This document shows positions 8,850-19,727 of a stretch of 39,345 nucleotides of DNA, piece after piece. Positions within the stretch are counted from its first letter, which is position 1, and each line of letters opens with the position of its first letter. The position numbers were made by a program, and so were the translations under genes. The DNA comes from Alphaproteobacteria bacterium (GTDB lineage Bacteria; Pseudomonadota; Alphaproteobacteria; Micavibrionales; Micavibrionaceae): NCBI GenBank assembly GCA_018000295.1, contig JAGNKE010000024.1, forward strand, positions 1 to 39,345. The letters run 5' to 3'. Under the pieces are notes generated by a model. That model ran no database searches. It saw only the letters and a program-made list of their open reading frames with translations, and had not been told where the DNA came from.

Positions 8850-8875
8850 AAAACTACTTTTCATAATATAGTTTT
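8850..8875 (-). terminator. AT-only hairpin between cpaA and cpaB (weak)
   Basis: A 7-bp stem AAAACTA/TAGTTTT with a 12-base loop and T-runs on both sides lies in the 134-base gap after cpaA. With almost no GC pairs it would be a poor terminator. It may reflect an AT-rich promoter for cpaB-tadC, or attenuation. Confidence 0.25.
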
Positions 8876-8887
8876 TTCCTTAAGATT

Positions 8888-9454
8888 TCATAAAACCGGC
8901 GGAGTAGAAACGCTCAAAAAACCGATCAAAAAATCGCCGCTTAAGTATCCGGCCTTCAAAAAGGCCACCAGTGCCCCGGCGGCTATCGCCACCCCATAGG
9001 GCACCTTGCTTTCACCATTTTGCACCCGGTCCACCCACGACCCCTTGAGAGGGTCTTTAAAGGGTTTACGGCGCATGATCACCAGTGAAGCCACGGCCAC
9101 AAGGCCGCCTGTTAACGCCATATACGCGAGAAACAACGGCAGGTCGGTTAACTTGAACCAAAGCGCGTAAGCCGTTGCAAGTTTTGAGTCTGCTGCGCCC
9201 AGCATTCTCAAACTAAACAATAAGAATGTAATTGAAAAGGTCAAGAGCCCAGATGAAAGATGCGCGGAGAGCACCCACATCATTTGGGGGTTTCCATTGA
9301 CCCACAGCGCCAGATAAGCAAATAGAAACGCTACGATCACAACCACGCTGTAAGTGTTGGGAATCGTCAGTCCGCGGATATCTGACAGGCCGGACAACAC
9401 CCCCGCCCCGGCCGCGACAAAAAGACAAAAAAGAAAAAGAACAAGAAAAACCAT
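8888..9454 (-). CDS. cpaA: Flp prepilin peptidase CpaA (TadV)
   Basis: A 188-residue integral membrane aspartic peptidase of the type IV prepilin peptidase family (A24), which cuts the Flp and TadE-type prepilins after Gly. It has about six membrane segments. The two catalytic aspartates are visible in SDIRGLTIPN (D25) and GAADSKL (D89), and KVPYGVAIAAG is the conserved C-terminal loop. It lacks the methylase domain of PilD, as usual for TadV. The start at ATG 9454 has no clear Shine-Dalgarno. The gene follows the flp terminator and may be expressed partly by read-through. Confidence 0.93.
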   Translation of the reverse strand: MVFLVLFLFCLFVAAGAGVLSGLSDIRGLTIPNTYSVVVIVAFLFAYLALWVNGNPQMMWVLSAHLSSGLLTFSITFLLFSLRMLGAADSKLATAYALWFKLTDLPLFLAYMALTGGLVAVASLVIMRRKPFKDPLKGSWVDRVQNGESKVPYGVAIAAGALVAFLKAGYLSGDFLIGFLSVSTPPVL

Positions 9455-9526
9455 CGGAAAAAAATTTTACGCGAACGCAGGGATAAAATCGACCGGAGGA
9501 GACAAAACACTGAACCTCATCCCCAC

Positions 9527-9565
9527 CCAAAAAAAGAAAAACCCGCCGGAGATTTATAGGCGGGT
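9527..9565 (-). terminator. Rho-independent terminator after flp
   Basis: On the minus strand a 7-bp GC-rich stem (ACCCGCC/GGCGGGT, loop 11 bases) at 9541-9565 is followed by TTTTTCTTTTTTT. It lies about 70 bases past the flp stop. This would make flp a short abundant transcript with limited read-through into cpaA. Confidence 0.85.
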
Positions 9566-9632
9566 CTTTCAGCGATAGAGGTTCATTCACTAATCGGAAG
9601 AAACCAACAACTCGTAATCTGCACTCAAGCGA

Positions 9633-9800
9633 TTATGAAGTCAGAGCGGTCTGGATGCTTTCGAACATCGCCACGAGGTCGTCCCCGAGCAGGAACACAA
9701 CCACGGAAATGGCAAGGCCGATACCGGCGGCAATCAGGCCGTACTCGATAGCGGTCGCTCCGTCTTCGTTTTTCAGATATGCTTTCAGTTTGGTCAACAT
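9633..9800 (-). CDS. flp: Major Flp/PilA-type pilin
   Basis: A 55-residue Flp prepilin, the main subunit of the Tad pilus. The leader MLTKLKAYLKNEDG ends in the CpaA cleavage site, followed by ATAIEYGLIAAGIGLAI: cleavage after Gly14, Glu at +5 and Tyr at +6, then a hydrophobic segment for assembly. The start ATG 9800 has a strong AAAGGAGATAAAAC ribosome binding site. The gene stands alone between terminators, with a CtrA-like box and -10 element upstream. Confidence 0.96.
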   Translation of the reverse strand: MLTKLKAYLKNEDGATAIEYGLIAAGIGLAISVVVFLLGDDLVAMFESIQTALTS

Positions 9801-10105
9801 GTTTTATCTCCTTTGTAAAGTAAATGTTGGCTTCATTCCGGTCTTCCCATATTCAAAACCTATGAAGCGCCTAACCGATATAACCATAATATCCCTACAC
9901 CCCTTAAAAAATCATTAAAGTTAACAAGTAAAACCGGATTTTTATTAGGAATTGGAAAATTTTTATAGTGAAAAATCTATTTATATTTATATAAAATTTT
10001 ATATTTTAAATAAATAGAAAATATAACTTATAGTTTACTTGTTTAATATTACAGAAAAAATGAAGTGATCTCAATATTATGGAATAAAAATTTATGACAA
10101 ACAAA
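9801..10105 (-). promoter_or_regulatory. Long AT-rich flp upstream region
   Basis: About 300 bases without a gene separate the tadG terminator from flp. The part from about 9930 to 10090 is very AT-rich with many A/T runs, the kind of sequence that works as an UP element or a nucleoid-protein binding region. The flp promoter and CtrA-like box lie at its flp-proximal end. Confidence 0.5.
9886..9918 (-). promoter_or_regulatory. flp promoter with CtrA-like box at -35
   Basis: TTAA-N7-TTAA, the CtrA recognition pattern, lies at 9904-9918. It is followed 12 bases on (minus strand) by TATTAT at 9886-9891 as the -10 element, so the box covers the -35 position as in CtrA-activated promoters. In Caulobacter pilA is a direct CtrA target. 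The region is AT-rich, so a chance match cannot be excluded. Confidence 0.5.
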
Positions 10106-10131
10106 TACACCCGCAGAAATCCGCGGGTGTA
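10093..10131 (-). terminator. Rho-independent terminator after tadG
   Basis: A stem TACACCCGC/GCGGGTGTA (9 bp, 8-base loop) at 10106-10131 is followed on the minus strand by TTTGTTTGT. It lies 34 bases past the tadG stop and separates the minor-pilin operon from flp. Confidence 0.78.
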
Positions 10132-10164
10132 TCATAAGAAATATCTTGTGAGGAACGCTCCGGC

Positions 10165-11718
10165 CTATCCCTTGATATGCAGGTTGCTGAGCTCGCGGGC
10201 GATCGTCTCGAACACATCGATCAGCTCTTCCTGCGTCGGGGCATCATAATACTGGTCCTCGCTGGTCGCGCACTCCCGGAAGTAATCCTTGGTGGCATCG
10301 CTGATCCCGGAGGTAAACGTGATCGTATAAACGGCCACACCCTGATCCTTCAGCGCCTGACAGGTTTCTGCGAAACGATCGTTAAACTTGGTCACGTTCA
10401 TGTTGTTCTTGCCGGTGAACCAGAAGGAGGAATAAGTTCCGTTCTCGGTATTATCCCCGTCCGTCATCATGACAACTGCTTTTTTCCAGAAGAAGTTATC
10501 CCACTCATGGGCCTCCTCGAACGGAAACTCGGGCGAAAGCACACGGTATCCCCAGGCCATCCCGATATTGCCCAGCGTGTTCCCATCCGGCTGCATCGTG
10601 TCCACATGGGCCAACAACTCGTCTCGGTCGTTGTTCAAAGGCATGATGTTGGCATACGGGCACCCCTGGTTGGGCGCACTGTGACGGCAGTAACAATAGG
10701 TGGAGTTACAATAGGTATCCCCGCCGCAGTTACTGCACCGTGACGTGCTGTAGCCCGAGCCGGTGCAGGCCGCATCGTAATTGATCGTCTTGCCGAACAT
10801 ATAGATGTCCCACGGCCCCTCGTAATTATCCAGCACGTCGAAATCATAGGGGTCGTTGGTATTGACGGTCGCATCCCAGCCATGCCCATCCCAGCTTGTG
10901 CCGCTGCGCCAGAGCTGGCCGTAACTGTTGGCGACGTGCGTGGCTGCGGGATCGTAACCCTCATCCATATGCTCGACCACGCACCCATACCACCCGGTAC
11001 TGCTGCTGCGGTTGGTGGTGTAGCTGACTCCCGAAGGCAAGGTCACAAACGGCGTGCCATCCCCATAGGTCGTACCATCGGGATTCAAGCCCAGCCCGTA
11101 ACGCCCGACACGAATGGAGTTCGCAAACGGCACCATCCCGATCCGCACGTTATCCGGGTCGGAGGCGTTATCAAACAGGATATTGATAAAATTCTCCGTT
11201 CCGGTCTTGAGCGCGCCGATATTATCGTTCGTCGCCATCGAACCGGTATTATCCAGAACAAGCGCGACCTCCAGACCCTGAATCTCGCGCACAACCGTTG
11301 TGGACGCCGAAACGTCGATGGTCGTGATCCCCAGAACTTTGAGGAACATGGTGTGATAGGTCGCATTCCCCGTCACATGCACCTCATCGCCATTGACCAC
11401 GACGATCGGATCGAAGGTAAAGCCGAGCTTCGCCTCAGGGTAGTTGGCATCGAAGAAATCCTGCACCCGCTGCTCGATTTCGGCCTCGTCCGCCGAATAC
11501 GCCGCCGCCGCCAGAGCTGCCGCGTCCAGAGCCTGCGCCAGCCGCGAACGCACGAGGTAAGCCTGCGAATAATCCAGCGACATCCCGACCATCCCGATCA
11601 GGAGCGGCGCCATGATCCCGAACGCCACCGCGATCGTACCCTTGGTATCCTGGGCATAACGGCGGCAGAAGGACCGCACGCCTTCCCAGGCCTTTTGCAA
11701 AATCGTCTCGCGTGTCAT
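10165..11718 (-). CDS. tadG: TadG-like pilus protein with von Willebrand A domain and Cys-rich insert
   Basis: A 517-residue protein of the TadE/TadG group. It begins with a TadE/G-like pseudopilin segment (DTKGTIAVAFGIMAPLLIGMVG at about 24-45) and LDYSQAYLVRSRLAQALDAAALAAA, the TadG signature. A von Willebrand A domain follows with the MIDAS motif DNTGSM at 156-161 and MMTDGDNT later. An unusual insert carries eight cysteines between 246 and 353, six of them in 328-353 (CSNCGGDTYC...CYC...GC). It probably sits in the periplasm or at the pilus. It is last in the minor-pilin operon, before a terminator. Confidence 0.9.
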   Translation of the reverse strand: MTRETILQKAWEGVRSFCRRYAQDTKGTIAVAFGIMAPLLIGMVGMSLDYSQAYLVRSRLAQALDAAALAAAAYSADEAEIEQRVQDFFDANYPEAKLGFTFDPIVVVNGDEVHVTGNATYHTMFLKVLGITTIDVSASTTVVREIQGLEVALVLDNTGSMATNDNIGALKTGTENFINILFDNASDPDNVRIGMVPFANSIRVGRYGLGLNPDGTTYGDGTPFVTLPSGVSYTTNRSSSTGWYGCVVEHMDEGYDPAATHVANSYGQLWRSGTSWDGHGWDATVNTNDPYDFDVLDNYEGPWDIYMFGKTINYDAACTGSGYSTSRCSNCGGDTYCNSTYCYCRHSAPNQGCPYANIMPLNNDRDELLAHVDTMQPDGNTLGNIGMAWGYRVLSPEFPFEEAHEWDNFFWKKAVVMMTDGDNTENGTYSSFWFTGKNNMNVTKFNDRFAETCQALKDQGVAVYTITFTSGISDATKDYFRECATSEDQYYDAPTQEELIDVFETIARELSNLHIKG

Positions 11719-11747
11719 GGTCTTTTCCTTTCCAGCACTAGATTTTT

Positions 11748-12305
11748 TTATTCATGATTGACGACCGGGCTGCTGCGTCCGCGGCTGAACCCGACTTCCA
11801 TCATGTCGAACGTATCGACGACAAACCCGGCAAACACCGGCTCGAAACTATAGGTGACAGCGACCACCACAACCCCCTCGCCGGGCAGACCCAGAGGCGA
11901 AACCCGGTCAAACACATCCGGGATCGGCGACATATTCCGCGTATCCCGCCAGACAATCTCGGGATCGGACGTATCGGGATCAAAGCGGATGCTGATAATA
12001 TCCACGCCGTAGGTCTCCTGCGGCATCGGCTCGAACGCCAGTTCTCCGGCCTTGACCGCCTCGTTCACATCCGCCCCGGTGACCACGTTCTTGCGGGCGA
12101 TCAAATCCGCCACGATCTGCGAGGCGCGGATGGTCTTCTGGTTCGCCAGAATTCCGTTCCCGACATCGTAAAGCCCCAGAAAAAGAGTCAGCATCAAAGG
12201 AAAGATCATCGCGGCCTCTGTACCGGCCAGCGCCTCTTCATCGCGCAACCAGCAACCGAACAACGAACGGAGACTTTTCTTAAGCGCCAGCATCTTCAAA
12301 CTCAT
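11748..12305 (-). CDS. TadE-like minor pilin (second of two)
   Basis: A 185-residue TadE-type pseudopilin. After a short basic leader the motif EALAGTEAAMIFPLMLTLFLGLYDVG (about 24-49) gives a prepilin-like site with Glu near +2 to +5 and a hydrophobic helix, then a soluble C-terminal domain. It probably takes part in pilus initiation or surface attachment, as minor pilins do. The start ATG 12305 overlaps the preceding gene by 26 bases; ATG 12293, four codons in, is an alternative. Its position suggests tadF, but the sequence is only recognisable to the TadE/F group. Confidence 0.82.
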   Translation of the reverse strand: MSLKMLALKKSLRSLFGCWLRDEEALAGTEAAMIFPLMLTLFLGLYDVGNGILANQKTIRASQIVADLIARKNVVTGADVNEAVKAGELAFEPMPQETYGVDIISIRFDPDTSDPEIVWRDTRNMSPIPDVFDRVSPLGLPGEGVVVVAVTYSFEPVFAGFVVDTFDMMEVGFSRGRSSPVVNHE

Positions 12306-12813
12306 ATGGTTCGGTTTGGAGGACTATCGTGGACATAAACAGCGTACCGCCGTCCGGCCCGTTCAAAAGCGGCCCGACTAAAGGGGTAACCATTTCGTAG
12401 CGGTATCCGACACGGATCAAAACGCGGTCGTTGGAATCGCCGGGAGCGAACCCCTGCGAGACCATGTTCCCGTCCTCATCGAAAACGGGAGCCATCGACT
12501 CATAATCATCGTAGCTCGCCATGGTCTGGACTTCGATAACGACATCATTGCAATCTATGAGAACTTGCACGAAATTACACATCGCGTCGCGGAACATCTG
12601 CTCGGGATCGCCGTTCGTCTGCTGGACCTGCCCCGTGCGGACCAAGCGCGCCGCCGAATCCGTCGCCCCTTCCAGAAGACTGGCGGACGTATACATCAAG
12701 GAGAGTTCCATGATCCCGAGGCAAAGCATGAAATAAGGAATGGCCACAAGGCTGAATTCAATCGCCGTCGCGCCGTCCTCTTTTTTCTTCCAGAGTTTTA
12801 GAAGCTTCATCAT
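12280..12813 (-). CDS. tadE: TadE-like minor pilin (first of two)
   Basis: A 177-residue TadE-type pseudopilin. The basic leader is followed by KEDGATAIEFSLVAIPYFMLCLGIMELSLMYTSASLLEGATDSAARLVRTGQ. The prepilin site (Gly then ATAIEF) is nearly identical to that of Flp and should be cut by CpaA. The remainder is a small soluble domain with two cysteines about nine residues apart (CNFVQVLIDC). It is the first gene after the terminator at 12875-12900, so it probably starts the tadE-tadF-tadG operon. Confidence 0.88.
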   Translation of the reverse strand: MMKLLKLWKKKEDGATAIEFSLVAIPYFMLCLGIMELSLMYTSASLLEGATDSAARLVRTGQVQQTNGDPEQMFRDAMCNFVQVLIDCNDVVIEVQTMASYDDYESMAPVFDEDGNMVSQGFAPGDSNDRVLIRVGYRYEMVTPLVGPLLNGPDGGTLFMSTIVLQTEPYEFEDAGA

Positions 12814-12869
12814 GTCTTTGCACCGTCGCGCTTTCCGCGCAATTTAAGACAAATTCGTTCTTGTTTTCG

Positions 12870-12900
12870 GGCACAAAAAAAGCGGCCGCACCGCTTCTTT
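12870..12900 (-). terminator. Rho-independent terminator after the kinase-like/membrane pair
   Basis: On the minus strand GAAGCGG-TGCGG-CCGCTTTTTTT forms a 6-bp stem with U-tail, about 107 bases past the stop of the membrane-protein gene at 13007. It separates that pair from the tadEFG operon. Confidence 0.75.
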
Positions 12901-13006
12901 GGAACCTTTTACGGGCATATACAATATACCCATATGACATAATAATCCTTAATGTCTGAAGAAAGAGTTAACGAACAGGAAAGGCGCTGGACAAAAAGTT
13001 AAAATT

Positions 13007-13516
13007 CTATTTCCCCTTGGTCTTCCTCGGAAACCCGTCCTCATCGAGCGGCACTTTCCCCGTCACCTCCTGCCCCCAGCGCTGGACCAGTTCCTGCTGG
13101 CGCACCTCGATGGCCGAAAGCCGCGAACGCCCCCGTTGGTAAAGAAAGGATGAAACATAGGTGGAGAGAAGGATGTCGATGACATACCCCACCCCCGCCA
13201 TGGAATAAATGATGATGATAACCACGGGATCCATGATGATCTCGATCCCCCGCTCAAACGTCCGCCCCGCCGCCCACAATTTCAGCAAAAAGGGAAAGCA
13301 TCCCGCGAAATTCATACACGCCACGGAAATCGCCCGCGCCTTCTGCTCCCCTTTGCTCGACAGCATCGCCCCCACGGTCGGCAACATCCCCAAAATCAAA
13401 AGCAAGGCGGTCGGCAGGGAAAACAACCCCGCAAAAATCATGGAGATAATAAGAATTCTGTACCCCAGACTCAGGCCTTTTTTCTTGGTTTTCTCAGCGG
13501 GAGCTTTATCGGTCAT
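13007..13516 (-). CDS. Small membrane protein paired with the pseudokinase-like gene
   Basis: A 169-residue protein I do not recognise. A lysine-rich cytoplasmic start (MTDKAPAEKTKKKG) is followed by three or four hydrophobic segments (about 18-45, 65-80, 93-118). A charged C-terminal tail of about 50 residues (RGRSRLSAIEVRQQELVQRWGQ) follows, probably helical and cytoplasmic. I chose ATG 13516 because AGGTGGGGGG lies directly upstream; a GTG at 13525 abuts the upstream stop. The tight spacing implies co-translation and possibly a complex with the kinase-like protein. Confidence 0.75.
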   Translation of the reverse strand: MTDKAPAEKTKKKGLSLGYRILIISMIFAGLFSLPTALLLILGMLPTVGAMLSSKGEQKARAISVACMNFAGCFPFLLKLWAAGRTFERGIEIIMDPVVIIIIYSMAGVGYVIDILLSTYVSSFLYQRGRSRLSAIEVRQQELVQRWGQEVTGKVPLDEDGFPRKTKGK

Positions 13517-13525
13517 CCCCCCCAC

Positions 13526-15607
13526 CTACAAAATCGTCTGTCCGGCGGCAAAGGAAACCGCCGTCAGGATCATCAGAATAATGGCGATCGTCGCCGACAC
13601 CATGGCCGCGAATTCATGGGCATCGGAAAGCCCATAGCTTTCCTTGTTCTTCATCCGCTCGGTAATCGTCTGAGCCTCAACGGACAGATTGTAATATTCC
13701 ATCATCGCCTTTTTATAATTAGCGGTATCTTTGGAAGTGACCTCTGTATTGTCCAGCGCCGCCGCCATTCCATTAAGATCACCCGCCCGCGCCGCCGATT
13801 TCACCTGCCCCTCGATATTCCCGCGGATCGAGCGGTCATGGAACCGCTCATAGACCGGGCCCATGATCTCCAAAAGGGCGCGGGCGATGTTGGGAAGTTG
13901 AGCGATCTTGTAGCGCCGCTGCAACTGCGCCAACGTCTTCAGGTTGCCCAGGATAAGCTTGTGCTTTTCCGGCGAGTTCAATTCATAAAGAAACCCCTCC
14001 ACGCACCGCGCATCCAGTTCGCACAGGAACGCAACGCTGTGCCGATCCAGAAAAAGCTCGGGATGCTTGTTCCGCTCGGCCATATGCTCGAACGCCCGGA
14101 TCATCTCCTCCCCGTTCGTCACGAAATAGCCTTTGAGTTTAGGGCTCAGACAATGCACGTTCTGGTTCAGCGAATAAAGACAACGCTCCAGACCGTACCC
14201 CGCCCGCATCTGCCTGACGAACAGGCGGCAGTCATCGAACTTCTTCAGCCACTTCGCCCCTGCGGAATTCTGCCCCTCCTTCATAAAAAGGTGGTTGAGG
14301 AATAACCCCTTGTCAAACACCTCGTGATAAATACGGATATCCTCTCCCTTCACGAACGAAGCAGCCAAAGCCGTATCCACACCATCCATCGCAAAAGCCT
14401 GCCCCTTGAATTCCAGCGGCCAATCCGGCATCAGCGCGGAACGGATATTCGTGCTGACCAGCTCGTCATAGCTTTTGTCGCGCCCCTGATTCTTGGTGTT
14501 GTTTAAGGCCATCTGAAAACGATCAGTGGTCTCCTTGTCGTCAAGCGAACGGGAAAGCCACTGCTCAAGCTGCCCGTCATCGGCGATTTTTGAAAACCCC
14601 GCCGGATCGCGGCTGATATCCAGCGCCAGAGTATGCGTGAAAAAATGGTTTTTTCCGGCAAAATTGAGCGCTCGCCCCGCCTTCTTCCTTTTCATGGGCT
14701 GGCGCGGATCCGGCCGCTTGCCGTCCGCCCAGTTCTGCAAATCATCGGCGCTCCAGCGCTGCGCCGGATCGTCATGCAAAAGCCCGCGCAGAAGTTCCTG
14801 CACGGGATTGGACAACCGCTCCCGCCCGGTCAGGACGGCATAGCTCCCCTCCTCGATTTTCCGCTTCACAACCTCCATGCGGCTCTTGGACAGCAGGTCT
14901 GGATCAGTCTCGCGCATGACAAGCGCAAGTGTGGCGCCAAACGCATAAAGATCGTCGGCGATCGTCCCCGGTCCCCGCCCTGCGGGATCGACCATGCCCC
15001 GCTCGATCGTCTCGCACAGTGCCGACTGGAAAAACCCCGCCGGCGCGGACAGACCGTCGCCCAGAACAAGGGATTTGTCGCTGCCTTTACGGAAGAAAAG
15101 ATTCGCGGGCGAAAGACCGCCGTGAAAAAAATCCTGCCGCTTCATTTCCAGAAAAATCTTGAAGAGCGACCGGAAGGCAATCTCCATCGTCCGCTCCTGC
15201 CGCCAACCGAGGAAAATCTGCCGTCGATCCTTGCAGATCGCCTCCCCGGCGGAATTTTCGTACACGAACGCGTGACGCTCTTCCCCCGCCAGCGGCCAGA
15301 GGACGGTTCCCGAATGAACAAGGCGCAATAACCCCGGATCATCGAGACTTTTATAGACAGAAGCGCTTTTCCGGCGCGGCACAGCATCCGGCGAACAAAT
15401 CAGGGCAACGCAGGAAACCGTCCGCTCCGGCTGCTGATCCACCGCGGCATACGCCGCAACGGGATCGGCGGAAAACGCAGGCAACGCTTGCCGCGGATTG
15501 ATCCGCACCGATTTCCCGAAAGCAACCGACCCGTCCGCAGACGCACCGCCGCCGCCCGAAGACGAACGCCCCTGACTTTCGGCTCCACGCGGGGGTGAAT
15601 CCGTCAT
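13526..15607 (-). CDS. Degenerate protein-kinase-like protein with C-terminal membrane anchor
   Basis: A 693-residue protein. Residues about 60-300 follow the Ser/Thr kinase fold: HGGLSPANLF (162-171) sits at HRDLKPxN, LGDGLSAP (183-189) at DFG, IADDLYAFGATLALV at the DxxxxG helix, and DDPAQRW at subdomain XI. The catalytic Asp and Lys of HRDLK are Gly and Ser and no clear ATP-lysine motif is seen, so it is probably a pseudokinase. Residues 300-660 are mostly helical and unrecognised. The end (VSATIAIILMILTAVSFAAG) is a single tail anchor. Start ATG 15607 has GGAG about 12 bases upstream; the longer frame to 15799 enters the purA 3' flank and is less likely. Confidence 0.8.
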   Translation of the reverse strand: MTDSPPRGAESQGRSSSGGGGASADGSVAFGKSVRINPRQALPAFSADPVAAYAAVDQQPERTVSCVALICSPDAVPRRKSASVYKSLDDPGLLRLVHSGTVLWPLAGEERHAFVYENSAGEAICKDRRQIFLGWRQERTMEIAFRSLFKIFLEMKRQDFFHGGLSPANLFFRKGSDKSLVLGDGLSAPAGFFQSALCETIERGMVDPAGRGPGTIADDLYAFGATLALVMRETDPDLLSKSRMEVVKRKIEEGSYAVLTGRERLSNPVQELLRGLLHDDPAQRWSADDLQNWADGKRPDPRQPMKRKKAGRALNFAGKNHFFTHTLALDISRDPAGFSKIADDGQLEQWLSRSLDDKETTDRFQMALNNTKNQGRDKSYDELVSTNIRSALMPDWPLEFKGQAFAMDGVDTALAASFVKGEDIRIYHEVFDKGLFLNHLFMKEGQNSAGAKWLKKFDDCRLFVRQMRAGYGLERCLYSLNQNVHCLSPKLKGYFVTNGEEMIRAFEHMAERNKHPELFLDRHSVAFLCELDARCVEGFLYELNSPEKHKLILGNLKTLAQLQRRYKIAQLPNIARALLEIMGPVYERFHDRSIRGNIEGQVKSAARAGDLNGMAAALDNTEVTSKDTANYKKAMMEYYNLSVEAQTITERMKNKESYGLSDAHEFAAMVSATIAIILMILTAVSFAAGQTIL

Positions 15608-15626
15608 CGTGTACTCAACTCCAATC

Positions 15627-15643
15627 CCCGTCATCCTGACGGG
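15627..15643 (-). promoter_or_regulatory. Hairpin just upstream of the pseudokinase-like ribosome binding site
   Basis: CCCGTCA-TCC-TGACGGG is a perfect 7-bp stem with a 3-base loop. It ends 4 bases before the GGAG of the predicted start at 15607. Such a hairpin next to a ribosome binding site can tune translation. A second stem, GGGGCG/CGCCCC, lies at 15671-15689. No U-tract follows either, so they are not obvious terminators of purA. Confidence 0.4.
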
Positions 15644-15817
15644 CTTGATCCGCCGTAATCCAACAGCGGCGGGGCGCACTGACCGCCCCGGAAAAAACAG
15701 ACCGGAAGAATCCATATTCATCCAGACGTTACATGAGAAGTCTAAATCGGATAACAGGAAAAGTAAAACGGCGGGTGACGCCGGATAAAGGCTGCCCACC
15801 GCATTGACGAGTGCACA

Positions 15818-18308
<2,491 letters not shown>

Positions 18309-18359
18309 TCTCCGCTCCGGAAAAACGCATCTGTTGTTGAAAGAAAGACCCGGTTATCG

Positions 18360-19727
18360 TTAGCCTGAATGCGCGACTTTTTCAATCACTTCGCACAAAT
18401 CGTTGACGACCCCCTCGACCAGCGCGGGATCGTCCCCCTCCGCCATGACACGGATCAAGGGCTCGGTCCCCGACTCACGCACCAGCACGCGCCCTTTGCC
18501 GTTAAAGAGGCTCTGGGCCTTGGCAATCGCCTCCCTAACGCTGGCATCCTGCATCGGCTTGCCCGTTTTAAAGCGCACATTTTTAAGAATCTGCGGCAGC
18601 GGCGTGAACAGATTTAAAACCTCGCTGGCTGTCTTGCCCTTCTCCTTGAGCAACGCCAGAATCTGCAAGGCCGCCAGAATCCCATCTCCGGTCGTCGCAT
18701 AATCCGAAAGCACGATATGGCCGGACTGCTCACCGCCAAGGTTAGCCCCCTCCTCGCGCATCTTCTCGACCACATAACGGTCCCCGACCGGAGCGCGTAA
18801 CAGCTTAATTCCATTCTTCTCCAGAAGCCGCTCGAACCCCAGATTGGACATAACCGTAGCCACCACAGCCCCGCCTGTAAGCTGCCCCTTCTCATGCAGG
18901 GAAAGCGCCAGCGCTGCCATAATCTGGTCCCCGTCGATCACCTGCCCGCGCTCATCCACGACGATCAGCCGATCCGCATCGCCGTCCAGCGCCAGACCGA
19001 TATCCGCCTTGTTCTCGACAACCGCCTTCTTCAGCGCATCCGGCGATGTTGCCCCGAACCCGGCATTGATATTCCGACCGTTCGGCTGGCAACCGATGGC
19101 AATCACCTCGGCCTCCAGTTCCCAGAGAATTTGCGGCGCGACCTTATAAGCAGCGCCGTGCGCGGCATCCACAACAACCTTCAGCCCCTCGAAATTCGCG
19201 GGACGCGGCAGGCTGCGCTTGAGCGACTCGATATACCGCCCCAACGCGTCATCCAGCCGACTGGCCTTCCCCAGATGTTCCGGCGAGGCAAGCTCGGCGG
19301 ACAAATCGCGGTCGATCAGCTCCTCAATCCGCAGTTCCAAAGCATCATCCAGCTTGTAGCCGTCCGCGCCGAACAACTTGATGCCGTTATCCGTATAAGG
19401 ATTATGGGAGGCTGAGATCATCACCCCGACATCCGCCCGCAGCGAACGGGTCAGGCTGGCGATCCCGGGCGTCGGGATCGGCCCGGACAGAATCACATCC
19501 ATCCCCATCGCCAGAAACCCCGCGCTCATCGCCTGTTCGAGCATATAACAGGACAGCCGCGTATCCTTGCCGATGACCGCCCGGTCCATATGACCGCCGT
19601 TGCGCGCATCGCGCAGGACGATCGCCGTGGCCATAGCGGCCTTCAGCGCCAGTTCCGGAGTCATGGGAAACTGGTTGGCTGTCCCGCGGATTCCGTCGGT
19701 TCCGAAATATTTGTTCTTTTTGCTCAT
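18360..19727 (-). CDS. glmM: Phosphoglucosamine mutase GlmM
   Basis: A 455-residue alpha-D-phosphohexomutase converting glucosamine-6-phosphate to glucosamine-1-phosphate for UDP-GlcNAc, peptidoglycan and lipid A. Visible motifs are YFGTDGIRG (7-15), the catalytic serine loop [13 protein letters not shown] (Ser107), the metal loop LDGDADR, and the phosphate-binding [12 protein letters not shown] near the C-terminus. I place the start at ATG 19727 because GlmM proteins begin a few residues before the FGTDGIRG motif. The open frame extends to 19829 without a good start. Confidence 0.97.
   Translation of the reverse strand: MSKKNKYFGTDGIRGTANQFPMTPELALKAAMATAIVLRDARNGGHMDRAVIGKDTRLSCYMLEQAMSAGFLAMGMDVILSGPIPTPGIASLTRSLRADVGVMISASHNPYTDNGIKLFGADGYKLDDALELRIEELIDRDLSAELASPEHLGKASRLDDALGRYIESLKRSLPRPANFEGLKVVVDAAHGAAYKVAPQILWELEAEVIAIGCQPNGRNINAGFGATSPDALKKAVVENKADIGLALDGDADRLIVVDERGQVIDGDQIMAALALSLHEKGQLTGGAVVATVMSNLGFERLLEKNGIKLLRAPVGDRYVVEKMREEGANLGGEQSGHIVLSDYATTGDGILAALQILALLKEKGKTASEVLNLFTPLPQILKNVRFKTGKPMQDASVREAIAKAQSLFNGKGRVLVRESGTEPLIRVMAEGDDPALVEGVVNDLCEVIEKVAHSG

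Noticed and set aside
7950..8999. Plus-strand open frame of 349 codons over cpaB and cpaA
   Set aside because: It spans two well-supported minus-strand genes and has a His/Leu/Arg-rich composition typical of antisense frames.
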